From CANMXU01 sp052030545 (lineage in GTDB: Bacteria > Pseudomonadota > Gammaproteobacteria > Enterobacterales > Alteromonadaceae), in contig NZ_JBPDIH010000003.1 in NCBI RefSeq assembly GCF_052030545.1, positions 1 through 64,000 on the forward strand: a DNA stretch of 64,000 nt, given 5' to 3'. Below the pieces are notes generated by a model. It was not told the DNA's origin and did no database searches. It was given only the letters and a program-made list of their open reading frames with translations. The position numbers were made by a program, and so were the translations under genes. Positions 28,222 through 37,435 of this stretch are shown here, piece by piece (the first letter of the stretch is position 1; each line of letters opens with the position of its first letter).

Positions 28222-29758
28222 TAACGACTTTATGTTTGCTCCTGAAGACGACGAGCCACAGCATATTATCACCAAGCCCAATTGGAAAATATTGATCGTT
28301 GATGACGAGCCTAGCATTCACGATGTAACCAAACTTGCGCTGTCAAATTTTAGCTTCGACGAACGTAATCTCAATTTTATCCATGCTTATTCCGGTAACG
28401 AAGCAAAAAAAATTCTAGATGAACACGACGACATCGCGCTTGCCCTAGTTGATGTGGTCATGGAAACCGAACATGCCGGTCTAGATTTAATTCGCCATAT
28501 ACGCGACGAACTGAAGAACAAAATGATCCGCCTAGTACTGCGCACAGGACAACCTGGAGAAGCGCCAGAGCGTAAAGTAATTTTAGAGTTTGATATTAAC
28601 GATTATAAAGAGAAATCGGAACTTACCTCGCAAAAACTCTACAGCACAATTTTAACCAGTTTGCGCTCCTATCGCGATCTCGACAGCTTAAATGCCAATC
28701 GTAAAGGGCTACTTCGCGTAATAGAGTCAACCGGTGAAATATTTCGCCCGAAAATGCTACAAGGTTTTATTCAAGGGGTTTTAGAACAACTTATCGCACT
28801 TTTGAATTTAGATAAAAACAGCCTATATGCGCATTGTGACGGTGTTGCCATTGAGCAGCACAGCTCAAAAAATAGTTTAGATGTTATTGCCGCGACCGGC
28901 ACATTTAAAGAAGTGATTGGTGAAAATGCCGACGATAAGCTGCCGCAAGGTGTCATGTCAGTGTTAAAAGAAGCGTTAAACACTAAGTCACTTGTGGTAA
29001 AAGGCAATGAATATGTCGGTTACTTTAACCCAACGCCCGAACGTGAAGACGTTATTTATATTAGAACCAGTGCCGACATGTCGGAAGACGACATCAACCT
29101 AATTAAGCTATTTTTGCAAAATGTCTCCATCGCTTACGAAAACACCTTATTAAAAGATGAAATTGAAGGCACACAACGCGACATGGTCTATATGCTTGGC
29201 GAAGCAATAGAAACTCGCTCGAAAGAAACAGGCAATCATGTGCGCCGCGTTGCTGAGTACAGCTATTTAATTGCCAAAGGCTTAGGTATGAGCGAAAAAC
29301 ACGCAGAAATTCTTAAAGTTGCTTCTCCGCTGCACGACTTCGGCAAAATAGGCATAACCGACGCCATACTGCACAAGCCCGGTAAACTCAGTGAAAGTGA
29401 ATTTGAAATAATGAAAGGTCACGCGTTAATGGGCAAAGAATTACTTGACCGCTCTAACCGAGAAATACTAAAAGCGGCAGCAGTTATCGCAGGTGAACAC
29501 CATGAAAAATGGGATGGCAGCGGCTACCCCGACGGCCTTGTTGGTGAGGAAATTCACATTTATGGTCGCATTGTTGCGGTTGCAGATGTATTCGACGCAT
29601 TAGGCAGTCGCCGCTCATACAAAGAACCTTGGCCGCTTGAAGAAATCGTCGCCCTGCTTAAAAAAGACAGCGGCAGCCACTTTGACCCGACCATAGTTGA
29701 TTGGGTAACAAGCAACCTAGGCACCATGCAAGTTGTTATAAATAAGTACCCTGATTAA
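28208..29758 (+). CDS. Response regulator with DUF3369 and HD-GYP domains
   Basis: A 516-residue cytoplasmic protein from the ATG at 28208, preferred over an ATG 15 bp upstream because GGAGA lies before it. Domains in order: receiver (about 20-145, IVDDEPSIHD, phosphoacceptor in LALVDVVME), DUF3369 (about 160-320), HD-GYP (about 330-510). The HD-GYP active site is intact: HDFGKIG, then GHALMG, then HHEKWDGSGYPDGL. It should hydrolyse cyclic di-GMP under control of the overlapping MHYT kinase. Confidence 0.88.
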   Translation: MTETDNDFMFAPEDDEPQHIITKPNWKILIVDDEPSIHDVTKLALSNFSFDERNLNFIHAYSGNEAKKILDEHDDIALALVDVVMETEHAGLDLIRHIRDELKNKMIRLVLRTGQPGEAPERKVILEFDINDYKEKSELTSQKLYSTILTSLRSYRDLDSLNANRKGLLRVIESTGEIFRPKMLQGFIQGVLEQLIALLNLDKNSLYAHCDGVAIEQHSSKNSLDVIAATGTFKEVIGENADDKLPQGVMSVLKEALNTKSLVVKGNEYVGYFNPTPEREDVIYIRTSADMSEDDINLIKLFLQNVSIAYENTLLKDEIEGTQRDMVYMLGEAIETRSKETGNHVRRVAEYSYLIAKGLGMSEKHAEILKVASPLHDFGKIGITDAILHKPGKLSESEFEIMKGHALMGKELLDRSNREILKAAAVIAGEHHEKWDGSGYPDGLVGEEIHIYGRIVAVADVFDALGSRRSYKEPWPLEEIVALLKKDSGSHFDPTIVDWVTSNLGTMQVVINKYPD

Positions 29759-29826
29759 GCCCTTCGTCTATATTTCAACACTTTGTCTGAAACTTACAGG
29801 GCTTTATAGCACATAAATAACACCTC

Positions 29827-31230
29827 TTATTTTTGTAGAGCTTGGAAATCTTCTACGCTAGGTACCCATGTACGGTTGTACTTTTGAACACCCACATAAG
29901 GGAAAAAATTGACTTTGCTTTCTGGCAATAAAAATTTGCCTAATTTATTTAATGCTGCTGGAGAAGTATCTGGCCACTTTCCTGATTCTATACGTTGTAA
30001 AACAACGTTAATGCTAGTTAATAACTCAGCTTGACTGAAACGGCAATGTCCCCATGTATTGACATAAGCACTGCGGAAAAATGAAGAATAACCATTTTGA
30101 GCAACTAACTCTTCATAGCCTTGAATTAAGCTTGCATAAACTAAACCGTCACCCGCAGTATTCATCCGAAATAGCGGTACTTTCGGTTCCCCAACATGGG
30201 TACGGCCTGGTGCGCTCCACCACTTAACCGCTTTAGGGTCAGCTTTGACACGTTCAAAAGCATTAATTTTTGCTAAATCGTTTGCTAAGCTAATCGGCGA
30301 TTCTTTATATAAAGACTCAACTGCTTTTTTGTAGAGCTTGGCACCGTTATTATAATAATCTCGATAGTCAACACCCGTATTCCATTTCAACTGTCCGCGA
30401 CCAGCGCGCTCTAGCATAGTTGTTCCACCAGTACCTTTCATTGGCACAAGGCGAACAATACTTTGATACATGCTTTCTTGTAATGCTTTAATGTCAGTAG
30501 GATCTGGTTTTTCAACAGGCGCTTCACCTTTACCGCCCCATGCAGGCCATTGGCCAATGGTAATTGCGAGTGCTATACGGGCGCGACCTTCGGCTGTTTT
30601 TTGTGCGTCATCAACCGCTTTAATCCACTTCTTACCTAAGGCATTTAATTGTGCCGGGGAGTAATCCCCTAATCCTGCAATAGGTAATTCTGGCGCAATC
30701 AGCGCTTGTAAAACAAACATGCCATCTAAGTGTGTATTGGCCAACCAAGGGCTGGTTGAAGCGCACATTGCAATAGCGCCGTCGATTCTATCAGGATGAA
30801 TTTCAGCCATTGCTAACGTTACCGTGCCACCGCCTGAACAGCCCATTTGAATAGTCGTTTTAGGTTTTCCGAATGCTTCGTCAAAGATGTCGAAAATTGT
30901 GATAAAGTCGTGAATTTCATGGGCTGGGTCATAATTTTTGCCACGATCTTTTCGGCGTTTTGTCCCTGAAAGTGCGTAACCTTGCTCAAGAAAGAACATG
31001 CTTTTCTGTGTATCTGCGCCTTTTATGTAATCAAAGTTATTAATTAGAATTCCATTCCAATTTTCAGGTACGCGAATCATGTATTCTGTTTTTCTAATCG
31101 GCAGTTCGCCTTTTAATTCTTTAAAGTTAACTGCAGCATTTGCCATCATAGACGTGTTGAAAAATAGGAAGCAAGTGATGATTAAGCGATATACGGTTCG
31201 GTGGTATACCCGGTTTTTTATTATGTTCAT
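29827..31230 (-). CDS. Exported alpha/beta hydrolase
   Basis: A 467-residue protein with an N-terminal hydrophobic export signal (LIITCFLFFNTSMMANA). The nucleophile elbow is GCSGGG, followed by a typical helix (TVTLAMAEIHPDRIDGAIAM). The catalytic His is probably in NTWGHCRF near residue 390, and the acid in the segment FRMNTAGDGLV. The overall style resembles tannase/feruloyl-esterase-like or peptidase-like secreted hydrolases, but the substrate cannot be read from sequence. It lies downstream of the BNR lipoprotein gene on the same strand, 242 bp away. Confidence 0.65.
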   Translation of the reverse strand: MNIIKNRVYHRTVYRLIITCFLFFNTSMMANAAVNFKELKGELPIRKTEYMIRVPENWNGILINNFDYIKGADTQKSMFFLEQGYALSGTKRRKDRGKNYDPAHEIHDFITIFDIFDEAFGKPKTTIQMGCSGGGTVTLAMAEIHPDRIDGAIAMCASTSPWLANTHLDGMFVLQALIAPELPIAGLGDYSPAQLNALGKKWIKAVDDAQKTAEGRARIALAITIGQWPAWGGKGEAPVEKPDPTDIKALQESMYQSIVRLVPMKGTGGTTMLERAGRGQLKWNTGVDYRDYYNNGAKLYKKAVESLYKESPISLANDLAKINAFERVKADPKAVKWWSAPGRTHVGEPKVPLFRMNTAGDGLVYASLIQGYEELVAQNGYSSFFRSAYVNTWGHCRFSQAELLTSINVVLQRIESGKWPDTSPAALNKLGKFLLPESKVNFFPYVGVQKYNRTWVPSVEDFQALQK

Positions 31231-31410
31231 AAAGCACTCATTTTTCTGATAGTAGTGAAGCTTTAGTAATAATGTCTACCTAAAGCCTCTGATTAAAAAT
31301 TTGATAAATACAGCGATAATTTGAAGTCATTGAGTTTAAAAATATCCAATGATGAAGCGAAATAGTTAACTTTTCCCCCTAAATTATCAAAGTATAAATT
31401 TCGCCATCAT

Positions 31411-31454
31411 TAAGCTAATCGGCAACCAGTAATAGATTGCTCACGATTAGCTTA
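31411..31454. terminator. 11-bp inverted repeat after the BNR gene
   Basis: TAAGCTAATCG and CGATTAGCTTA pair perfectly around a 22-nt loop that can fold further (GCAA/TTGC). It lies 19 bp after the stop of the BNR gene on the minus strand. There is no T run, so it may stabilise the mRNA end rather than terminate on its own. Confidence 0.4.
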
Positions 31455-31472
31455 TATCAAGACGTACTCTAG

Positions 31473-34235
31473 TTAAGGTTGTTTTAACCAGGCTGACTTA
31501 TCATTTTTATCAATGTAAGCAATATGCCAACCGCTTCCCCAGCTAGCAGCCCATATAACATTAGGATTGTATGGATCTGGTTTCGCATCAATAATTTTAT
31601 CGTAATTGCCTAATTGCTTATTAATCTTACGCCAGTTTTTACCGCCATCTTGTGATAAATAAATACCCGGATTTAAGAATTGACGATCCATACGCATTTG
31701 GTTACCAACGGTCAATAATAACAAATCAGGATTTACCGGTGATGATTCCACTTGTAAAACCGTTGGCGCTTTAAATATTTGTTGCCACGTTTTACCTTGA
31801 TCTGTACTTCGCCATGCACCACCTTCCTTATAGTCTCCGGTATAGAAGCCACCGGCGCTAATATAGATATGTTGATTATTTCTATCAACAAATACGTTGT
31901 TAACGCTTTTGATCACCGCAGGAATGGCTAGCTTTTTCCAGTTCTTCCCCTGGTCAACAGATTTATAGACACCACCTTTTTCATCGGTTGCGGCGGCATA
32001 TAAAGTATTGGAATTTTGAGGATCAAACACAATCGTACGCAAGCTTGCACCGTCGTGAATACCATTGTTACTGTTTTGCCAGTTATAGCCACCGTCGGTT
32101 GACTTCATCACGCCATAATTACCTTTGGTTGGGTTGCGGCGAGGCGCTCGATAAATTTCTGAAAATGCATCTTTGGTCATCACAAAGTACATATTGTCAG
32201 GGTTTTTAGGATCAATGATTAATGAATTTTGTGCCGGCAAAAGGCCTTTTGGCCCCTGTATAACTTTTTTAATCACTTTATCTTGGCTTTTTTTCGCATA
32301 ACCACCATCAGTTTTTATGTCATTTTCAACAACACTGGCAATATTTTCCCACGTTTTACCACCATCGATTGACCTACGTAACTGACCTAAGTGCTTTTGA
32401 CGCCAAGCCAACAAATAAATAATATTAGGATCTTTCGGGTGCACAGCAAGTGTTGAAATAGAAACCATACCGGTAATATTTGTTTGCCCTTCTATTTGCT
32501 TTAAGGGCACATCAATTGGATTCGTTGAATCATCATTAGCAACGGTTTCCCATACGCCATGTTCGCCACTGGCTAGTAATCGCCGTTCAGGAATACCTGT
32601 TTCTAATAACATAAAGCGCCCTGGTAAATTACTATTACCACGACCAACCCAAACATCATCAGTTGATTCGACCTTATTATCATCAATCTGTTGCCACGTT
32701 TTACCTTGGTCTGATGTACGGTGAGTTTGCTGAGAAATACTCATAAAAACCTCGCCATCAGAATTAATCGCCAATAATCGGTTGCCTTGATATTCTGCTG
32801 CGTGGTCCATTTCCGGCTTTACATGAGCAAACTCAACATTCGGATGAGTTGGGTTATTACGTTGTGCCCAGTAAGTTTTGTTTTTACCGCTTAACCAATA
32901 TTTACCGTGTCGTGCAATACATACCCAAGTTTTACCACCATCAAGTGTGCGCCAAACATCGCCTGGTCCAAAAGAACGGTCATGTTTTTTATTGTATGAA
33001 ATATAAATTTCCTGTGAATTTTTAGGATTCACAACAATACGGTTATATACAGATAAAACTGATGTTGGCAATTGAGGGTATTGCTCTTTAGCTTCATTAG
33101 GGCTGATAGCAAACCAATTAGCCAAAGTACGGTAATAACGGTTTATTTCCTCAGGGTAGTCAATTTGGGTTAAATCAAGAAACAAATTACCCGTAATATC
33201 TTGCCAGTTTTTACCACCGTCAGTACTAGTGTATACACCACCTGATGAGGTGACCGATTGACCTTCTTGATGATATTTAGTTTGTTCGATTAAATATAAG
33301 GTATATTGCCCGCTATGTTTGTCGTAATGAGCCGTTAAATCACGTGGAATATTATGCGGTAAGCCGTTAGCCCCAAAAGCCCATGTCAAGCCACCGTCAC
33401 TACTGTGCATTAACCCTCGGTTCGTCGCCGCAACAATCTGGTTCGAATTTTTCGGGTGCACTAAAATTCGACCGGTATCGAGGTCTTCCGGTAAATTTTG
33501 AGTAATTTTTATCCACGTTTTACCTTGGTCAGTACTTTTTAATAAATAACCATAATCGGCATAATGTAATTTATTACCCTGTAGGCGTTCAATGCTGCGA
33601 TGATTCTCTTTGGTATTCCAAAAATCACCAGCACCGATGTACCAAATATTGTCATTACTCGGATCTACTGAAATTTCAGCGAGTCGTTTACCTATTTGCT
33701 CGTCATACCAACCTTTTGTAAAGGCGACAGGATCATATGGGTCAACACCAATATCTTTATGACTGCCAGCAAGCTCGGCTAATTTGTCCCAAGAACGGCC
33801 TTTATTATTAGTTCGATAAACCCAGCCATTCCAATCAATTGCCATACCGAAGTTTTCATTCTGTAAAGAAAAATCAATATCTAAAATACGCTTCATTAGT
33901 TGACCAACTTCGTCTTGGTCTTGAATATTATGCCATGTTTTACCCGCGTCCCAGCTACCGTATGACACATGCATATCAGGACCTAAAAATACAGTGTCAG
34001 GATCTGTTGGATGTGTCCAAAGTTTTTCATTATAGCCTGACATACCCGGGCCAATGTTTTGCCACTCGATGGAAGAGTCTGAAGAAACGCGTTCAGTACG
34101 TAATCGCTCAAAGTAGTCTTTTTGCATGTGTTGTTGGTCAATCTTAACAGCGCTTGTTTCTGTCGATTGACATGCCATTAGCCCTAGAGCACTAGCGCAA
34201 ACGAAACTTATGAGGCCAAGGTATCTTTTCGTCAT
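31473..34235 (-). CDS. BNR/Asp-box (sortilin-like beta-propeller) lipoprotein
   Basis: A 920-residue exported protein with a lipoprotein signal (LISFVCASALGLMACQS, lipobox LMAC). The rest is built of about twelve Asp-box repeats of the form S-x-D-x-G-x-T/N-W, for example STDQGKTWIKI, SSDGGLTWAF and STDGGKNWQDI. This indicates one or two large beta-propellers like those of sortilin/VPS10 and some glycosidases. No catalytic domain is obvious. It may bind or process extracellular glycans or proteins; its hydrolase neighbour supports an extracellular degradation role. Confidence 0.75.
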   Translation of the reverse strand: MTKRYLGLISFVCASALGLMACQSTETSAVKIDQQHMQKDYFERLRTERVSSDSSIEWQNIGPGMSGYNEKLWTHPTDPDTVFLGPDMHVSYGSWDAGKTWHNIQDQDEVGQLMKRILDIDFSLQNENFGMAIDWNGWVYRTNNKGRSWDKLAELAGSHKDIGVDPYDPVAFTKGWYDEQIGKRLAEISVDPSNDNIWYIGAGDFWNTKENHRSIERLQGNKLHYADYGYLLKSTDQGKTWIKITQNLPEDLDTGRILVHPKNSNQIVAATNRGLMHSSDGGLTWAFGANGLPHNIPRDLTAHYDKHSGQYTLYLIEQTKYHQEGQSVTSSGGVYTSTDGGKNWQDITGNLFLDLTQIDYPEEINRYYRTLANWFAISPNEAKEQYPQLPTSVLSVYNRIVVNPKNSQEIYISYNKKHDRSFGPGDVWRTLDGGKTWVCIARHGKYWLSGKNKTYWAQRNNPTHPNVEFAHVKPEMDHAAEYQGNRLLAINSDGEVFMSISQQTHRTSDQGKTWQQIDDNKVESTDDVWVGRGNSNLPGRFMLLETGIPERRLLASGEHGVWETVANDDSTNPIDVPLKQIEGQTNITGMVSISTLAVHPKDPNIIYLLAWRQKHLGQLRRSIDGGKTWENIASVVENDIKTDGGYAKKSQDKVIKKVIQGPKGLLPAQNSLIIDPKNPDNMYFVMTKDAFSEIYRAPRRNPTKGNYGVMKSTDGGYNWQNSNNGIHDGASLRTIVFDPQNSNTLYAAATDEKGGVYKSVDQGKNWKKLAIPAVIKSVNNVFVDRNNQHIYISAGGFYTGDYKEGGAWRSTDQGKTWQQIFKAPTVLQVESSPVNPDLLLLTVGNQMRMDRQFLNPGIYLSQDGGKNWRKINKQLGNYDKIIDAKPDPYNPNVIWAASWGSGWHIAYIDKNDKSAWLKQP

Positions 34236-34813
34236 TATTTATCCGATAAGTGATTATGTTAATCTTTAGTAAGGTGCTGGAATGTTTAATTATCTGTTAA
34301 CAGACAGTGAATAACTTAACATCATTGTTAACAATCATCAATATGGATTAAGGGTAATTATATCAATAAAATAGTAAGCCTAAAGATTGCACTTAACGCT
34401 TTTTTTGTTTTTGACAGTGCTTCGAGACACCTTTGCTTTTATTAACATTTAAGCGCAGAGACCTTTAAATACCTAAAATTAACCGGCGAACAATTTTTTG
34501 ATACAACAACTTACAGTTAAACCGTTCACTCAGTGGTCGATTTTGTATAATAGTTTTAGTTGATGGGTCAAATGTATTAACGAGTTAGATCAAGACTTAA
34601 TACTACGAATGAAAAAGCGTTAAAATAAAATCCGCTTACAGCTTTTGCGAACACTACATTTCTGTATAAGAAAATGTGTTTTTATGTCATAACTATTATA
34701 ACGAGCATAAAAATTATATTGATAACACCCAATAATTCACCACTACTAGTGAATATATACTGTTACAGTAGTAACTCAACAATAGTTCAATAGTAGTGGT
34801 GAACTATTGTGAA
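34236..34813. other. Gene-poor intergenic region upstream of the BNR gene
   Basis: No convincing coding region or RNA gene was found. The sequence is AT-rich. Its right part contains the inverted repeats listed separately at 34736-34803 and extending to 34824. Confidence 0.5.
34736..34803. repeat. 13-bp perfect inverted repeat with nested dyads
   Basis: TTCACCACTACTA (34736-34748) is repeated exactly inverted at 34791-34803. The first arm is itself part of an ATTCAC/GTGAAT dyad. A second imperfect inverted repeat (GTAGTAACTC...CTACTAC) spans about 34769-34824. The function is unknown; options include a recombination site, a regulator site or a dead element end. Confidence 0.5.
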
Positions 34814-34972
34814 TTAGCTACTACGCAGTAAATTTAGAACTTGAGAATTTATAATAGTCGAATCAGTCAAAGCTTTTTCTAAAAGTTCTTTGACCTTCTT
34901 AGGAGGGACCTTGGATTCTAGTTGGTTATTGGCTAGTGCCTGCTTAAGAGCGTTGGGGTTAGTGATACGCAT
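34814..34972 (-). CDS. Small hypothetical protein, 52 residues
   Basis: Open frame MRITNPNALKQALANNQLES continuing to a lysine-rich middle (VPPKKVKELLEKAL) and ending NLLRSS. Composition and phasing look protein-like, with an amphipathic helix likely. The ribosome-binding site is weak. It begins 30 bp after the 40-residue frame upstream, so the two could be co-transcribed. I do not recognise it. Confidence 0.35.
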   Translation of the reverse strand: MRITNPNALKQALANNQLESKVPPKKVKELLEKALTDSTIINSQVLNLLRSS

Positions 34973-35002
34973 TATTTGAGTCTTTCTATTAAGAGAACAT
35001 TA

Positions 35003-35125
35003 CTATAATAGCAAAGAGCAATTACTAGATCTCAGATGCATGAGTTTACGATAGACATTCTGAAAGGTGAGTTCACCAGAATAAACGAAGGCTTTAATCT
35101 GTTTAGATTTATCGGTTTTACTCAC
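35003..35125 (-). CDS. Small hypothetical protein, 40 residues, GTG start
   Basis: A GTG at 35125 follows an unusually strong ribosome-binding site (GAGGAG with 7 nt spacing). It opens VSKTDKSKQIKAFVYSGELT and ends with a TAG at 35003. The good initiation region is the main support. It lies just outside the displaced end of yicC on the same strand, so originally it was probably downstream of yicC. No known family is recognised. Confidence 0.4.
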   Translation of the reverse strand: MSKTDKSKQIKAFVYSGELTFQNVYRKLMHLRSSNCSLLL

Positions 35126-35324
35126 AAATTTTCTCCTCAAGTTCTCAACCAAAATATGGTGAGTAAAATGAGGAGACAAGTTGCTTCAAGTGGTGAGTAG
35201 TCACCGCCAAAGTCACCACCTCAAAGCAAGTTTTTATTAATTCCACTGAATATTTCGCGAATAAAATCTGAATGAGGCACTAAGCTTGGCTGATTTTGTG
35301 AATATATATGTAAAAACCAATCAC

Positions 35325-35338
35325 TCAATATTCTGGAT
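35325..35338. other. Left attachment site of the island (displaced yicC 3' end)
   Basis: TCAATATTCTGGAT differs by one base from the copy at the end of yicC. On the minus strand it reads ATC CAG AAT ATT GAG TGA, that is I-Q-N-I-E-stop. The conservation of amino acids with synonymous changes shows that it is a real gene end and not a chance match. Confidence 0.75.
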
Positions 35339-35471
35339 TAGAATATTGATTCTCAACTCAAACCCCATAAAAAACAACAAGCTGTTAAATTAAATATGAA
35401 AATTAAACCATAATGTAACCATTTATGTAACCAATTACTATTATATACAAGTAAATTACTGAAGTTGAATT

Positions 35472-35496
35472 AAGACCGATTTCTGGTCTTTTTATT
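35472..35496 (+). terminator. Small rho-independent terminator
   Basis: AAGACC and GGTCTT pair around a 7-nt loop and are followed by TTTTTATT on the plus strand. No gene is recognised directly upstream. It may be left over from a gene removed by the island's rearrangements. The stretch 35339-35540 holds nothing else I can identify. Confidence 0.5.
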
Positions 35497-35540
35497 AACA
35501 ACCAGTTACCTATCAATCGTTTTATTTCACTTTCTGGTAA

Positions 35541-35744
35541 TGGATTGTCAAAATATATACTGATCCAAGTAGAATCGCTAATTCACCAAATGATTTTCAA
35601 ACAGAAGAATGGACATCATTCGGAAACCCTTTAATCGGTGTGGCAAGAGCTAATGCTGCACCTGTTCCAGAACCGTCAACATTAGCAATTTTTGCCTTAG
35701 GTATGTTCGGTTTAGTTAGTAGAAAATTTAATAAAAAAAATTAA
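35541..35744 (+). pseudogene. Orphan C-terminal fragment of a PEP-CTERM protein
   Basis: The frame is open for 67 codons without a start and ends APVPEPSTLAIFALGMFGLV then SRKFNKKN-stop. This is a textbook PEP-CTERM sorting tail: VPEPST, a hydrophobic helix, then basic residues. Full proteins of this class are exported and processed by exosortase. Here the body of the protein is missing, so it is a remnant. It is followed by an imperfect hairpin ending in T residues (about 35757-35809). Confidence 0.7.
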
Positions 35745-35784
35745 ATTTGATAAAATTAAAAGGATTTGTAGCCATATAAAAAGA

Positions 35785-37131
35785 CTAATTTTTTGGCTTT
35801 AAATCCTTTTTAATTCGTAACGTTTCTTGCTTAATCATTTCTTTTTTATCATCATTTTGTTGCAGGTTTATAGCTTCATCACGAGTTTTATCTGCTATAA
35901 AGTCATTAATTTTTAATAACTTTTTATAACCATCTGTAAAATTAAATAATGCTCTTTGTAGTGCTGTATCTGCGTATTCTGCTGCAAAAGCTATTGTTGA
36001 TTTTACCAGATTTTCAATTGATGAAAGTAAATTTAAATTTTCTTCCTTCAATTTTTTATTTTCATTTTTTAAATTAATATTTTCTAAATAATTTTTATCT
36101 TTTTGTTTTGCTAAATAATTAGCTGTATTGTATTCACGATCAGCTATGCGCCTTCCAGTATCATTTTTTATAACATCACGTTCTAAATCTTTATGCTGAA
36201 TACTTTCATACTCTTTTTTAATAAACATAATATTATTATTTAATAATTTATCATTTACATAATTATAAAAATCTTCTTGTAGTAACTCCCCAATCACTTT
36301 TACCTCGTGACTTTCGCAATCTGAATATAATTCAGGATATTCTGTTAGCTCATATTTTAGCTTAATGTATGCATATTGATTTTGAACAAAATCACACTGT
36401 TTATTTTGTTTATTTTGTTTATTTAAACCATCTATTACTACATGAACATGATCTCTAGTAGCTTCATCTTTATGTATTGAAGATAAGATAATTTCATAAT
36501 TTGAAAAGTTTTTTTTGTAATAACTTAATAAAAGACTCTCTTGTGTTTCTGCATCCAATTTGATTTTATTATGTTCAGGAATTTTAAATAGAAGTGATAT
36601 TAAGCGAGTGTTTAATTGAGATGATGAATCAATATTTAAACTAGTTTTTTGATTATGTAGATCAGCAAATGTTTCTAATGCTCTTTTTTTATCATTAAAT
36701 CTTGTTACTTGCTCACTTATACCAGACAGTTTATTTATCAATGATTCTGGCTTGATTTTTCTATCTGAAAATTCATCAGCAATTCTTAATAGTTTATTAA
36801 ATAATTCAACTTCTTCTTTTGTTGTTTTTTTAGCTTTAATCCATTTTTTAAATTTGCTTTTAACTTTGCTAAATTTAATATTTTCAAAATTAGCGTTATC
36901 GTTCATAAATAATGATTCAACATATAATAATGCTTTTTCTCTATCTGATTTTGAACTGATTATTTTATCTTTAAATTTATAAATATTTAGGTGTGATTTT
37001 GAAGTTATTCTGTTTTGTTTTAGCTGTTCATCACTCTGTAAAAGAATATCATGCTTAACCAAAGCTAAAGCTTGATTTACGTTGAATTTGGCAACTCTTA
37101 TCTGTTTGTATAGTAATGTACTATTCTCCAT
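35785..37131 (-). CDS. MobV/Pre-like relaxase
   Basis: A 448-residue protein from the ATG at 37131, which follows GAGG; an ATG 18 codons further up is less likely. The segment IHKDEATRDHVHVVIDG (about residues 219-235) matches the HxDExTxxHxH metal-binding motif of Mob/Pre HUH relaxases, which nick plasmid DNA at oriT. The N-terminal YKQIRVAKFNVNQALALVKH fits motif I of that family. The C-terminal third has a coiled coil (about 340-400). The motif lies further from the N-terminus than usual. Very AT-rich. Confidence 0.6.
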   Translation of the reverse strand: MENSTLLYKQIRVAKFNVNQALALVKHDILLQSDEQLKQNRITSKSHLNIYKFKDKIISSKSDREKALLYVESLFMNDNANFENIKFSKVKSKFKKWIKAKKTTKEEVELFNKLLRIADEFSDRKIKPESLINKLSGISEQVTRFNDKKRALETFADLHNQKTSLNIDSSSQLNTRLISLLFKIPEHNKIKLDAETQESLLLSYYKKNFSNYEIILSSIHKDEATRDHVHVVIDGLNKQNKQNKQCDFVQNQYAYIKLKYELTEYPELYSDCESHEVKVIGELLQEDFYNYVNDKLLNNNIMFIKKEYESIQHKDLERDVIKNDTGRRIADREYNTANYLAKQKDKNYLENINLKNENKKLKEENLNLLSSIENLVKSTIAFAAEYADTALQRALFNFTDGYKKLLKINDFIADKTRDEAINLQQNDDKKEMIKQETLRIKKDLKPKN

Positions 37132-37192
37132 GTATTCGACCTCGTAGAGCCATTTAGTAAAATTAAACATCTTTATGCGAAGCAAAAGTGGT

Positions 37193-37222
37193 TAGTTAAC
37201 AAAATGGTTTGTTTTTTAACTA
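37193..37222. other. Inverted repeat upstream of the relaxase (possible oriT)
   Basis: TAGTTAACAAA and TTTGTTTTTTAACTA form an imperfect dyad about 60 bp upstream of the relaxase start, in the divergent intergenic region 37132-37435. MobV elements usually carry oriT just upstream of mob, so this is a candidate. It could equally be a regulator site. Confidence 0.3.
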
Positions 37223-37435
37223 CTATTCACTTTCTCATAATTTTTTAATTTTAAAATAGAGTTCTTAGGTGCAACTTTTAAAACATATTATTTATTGAAT
37301 TATTTCTTTTTATTATCGAAATAGAAGAAGCATAAAAGTGCCTCAAAAGATTAATTAATCAAATTAATTCCCCTTCCTTGTTGAAAAAAAATATCTGAGT
37401 GGTATTTATGATTATATCTAACTAATTAAATTATC

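Noticed and set aside
34337..34350. ATCAATATGGATTA considered as a further yicC att copy
   Set aside because: It lacks three bases of the core and does not encode the end of YicC, unlike the copy at 35325.
34769..34824. Imperfect inverted repeat considered as an integron attC site
   Set aside because: The conserved core ends (RYYYAAC and GTTRRRY) are not in place and there is no integron integrase.
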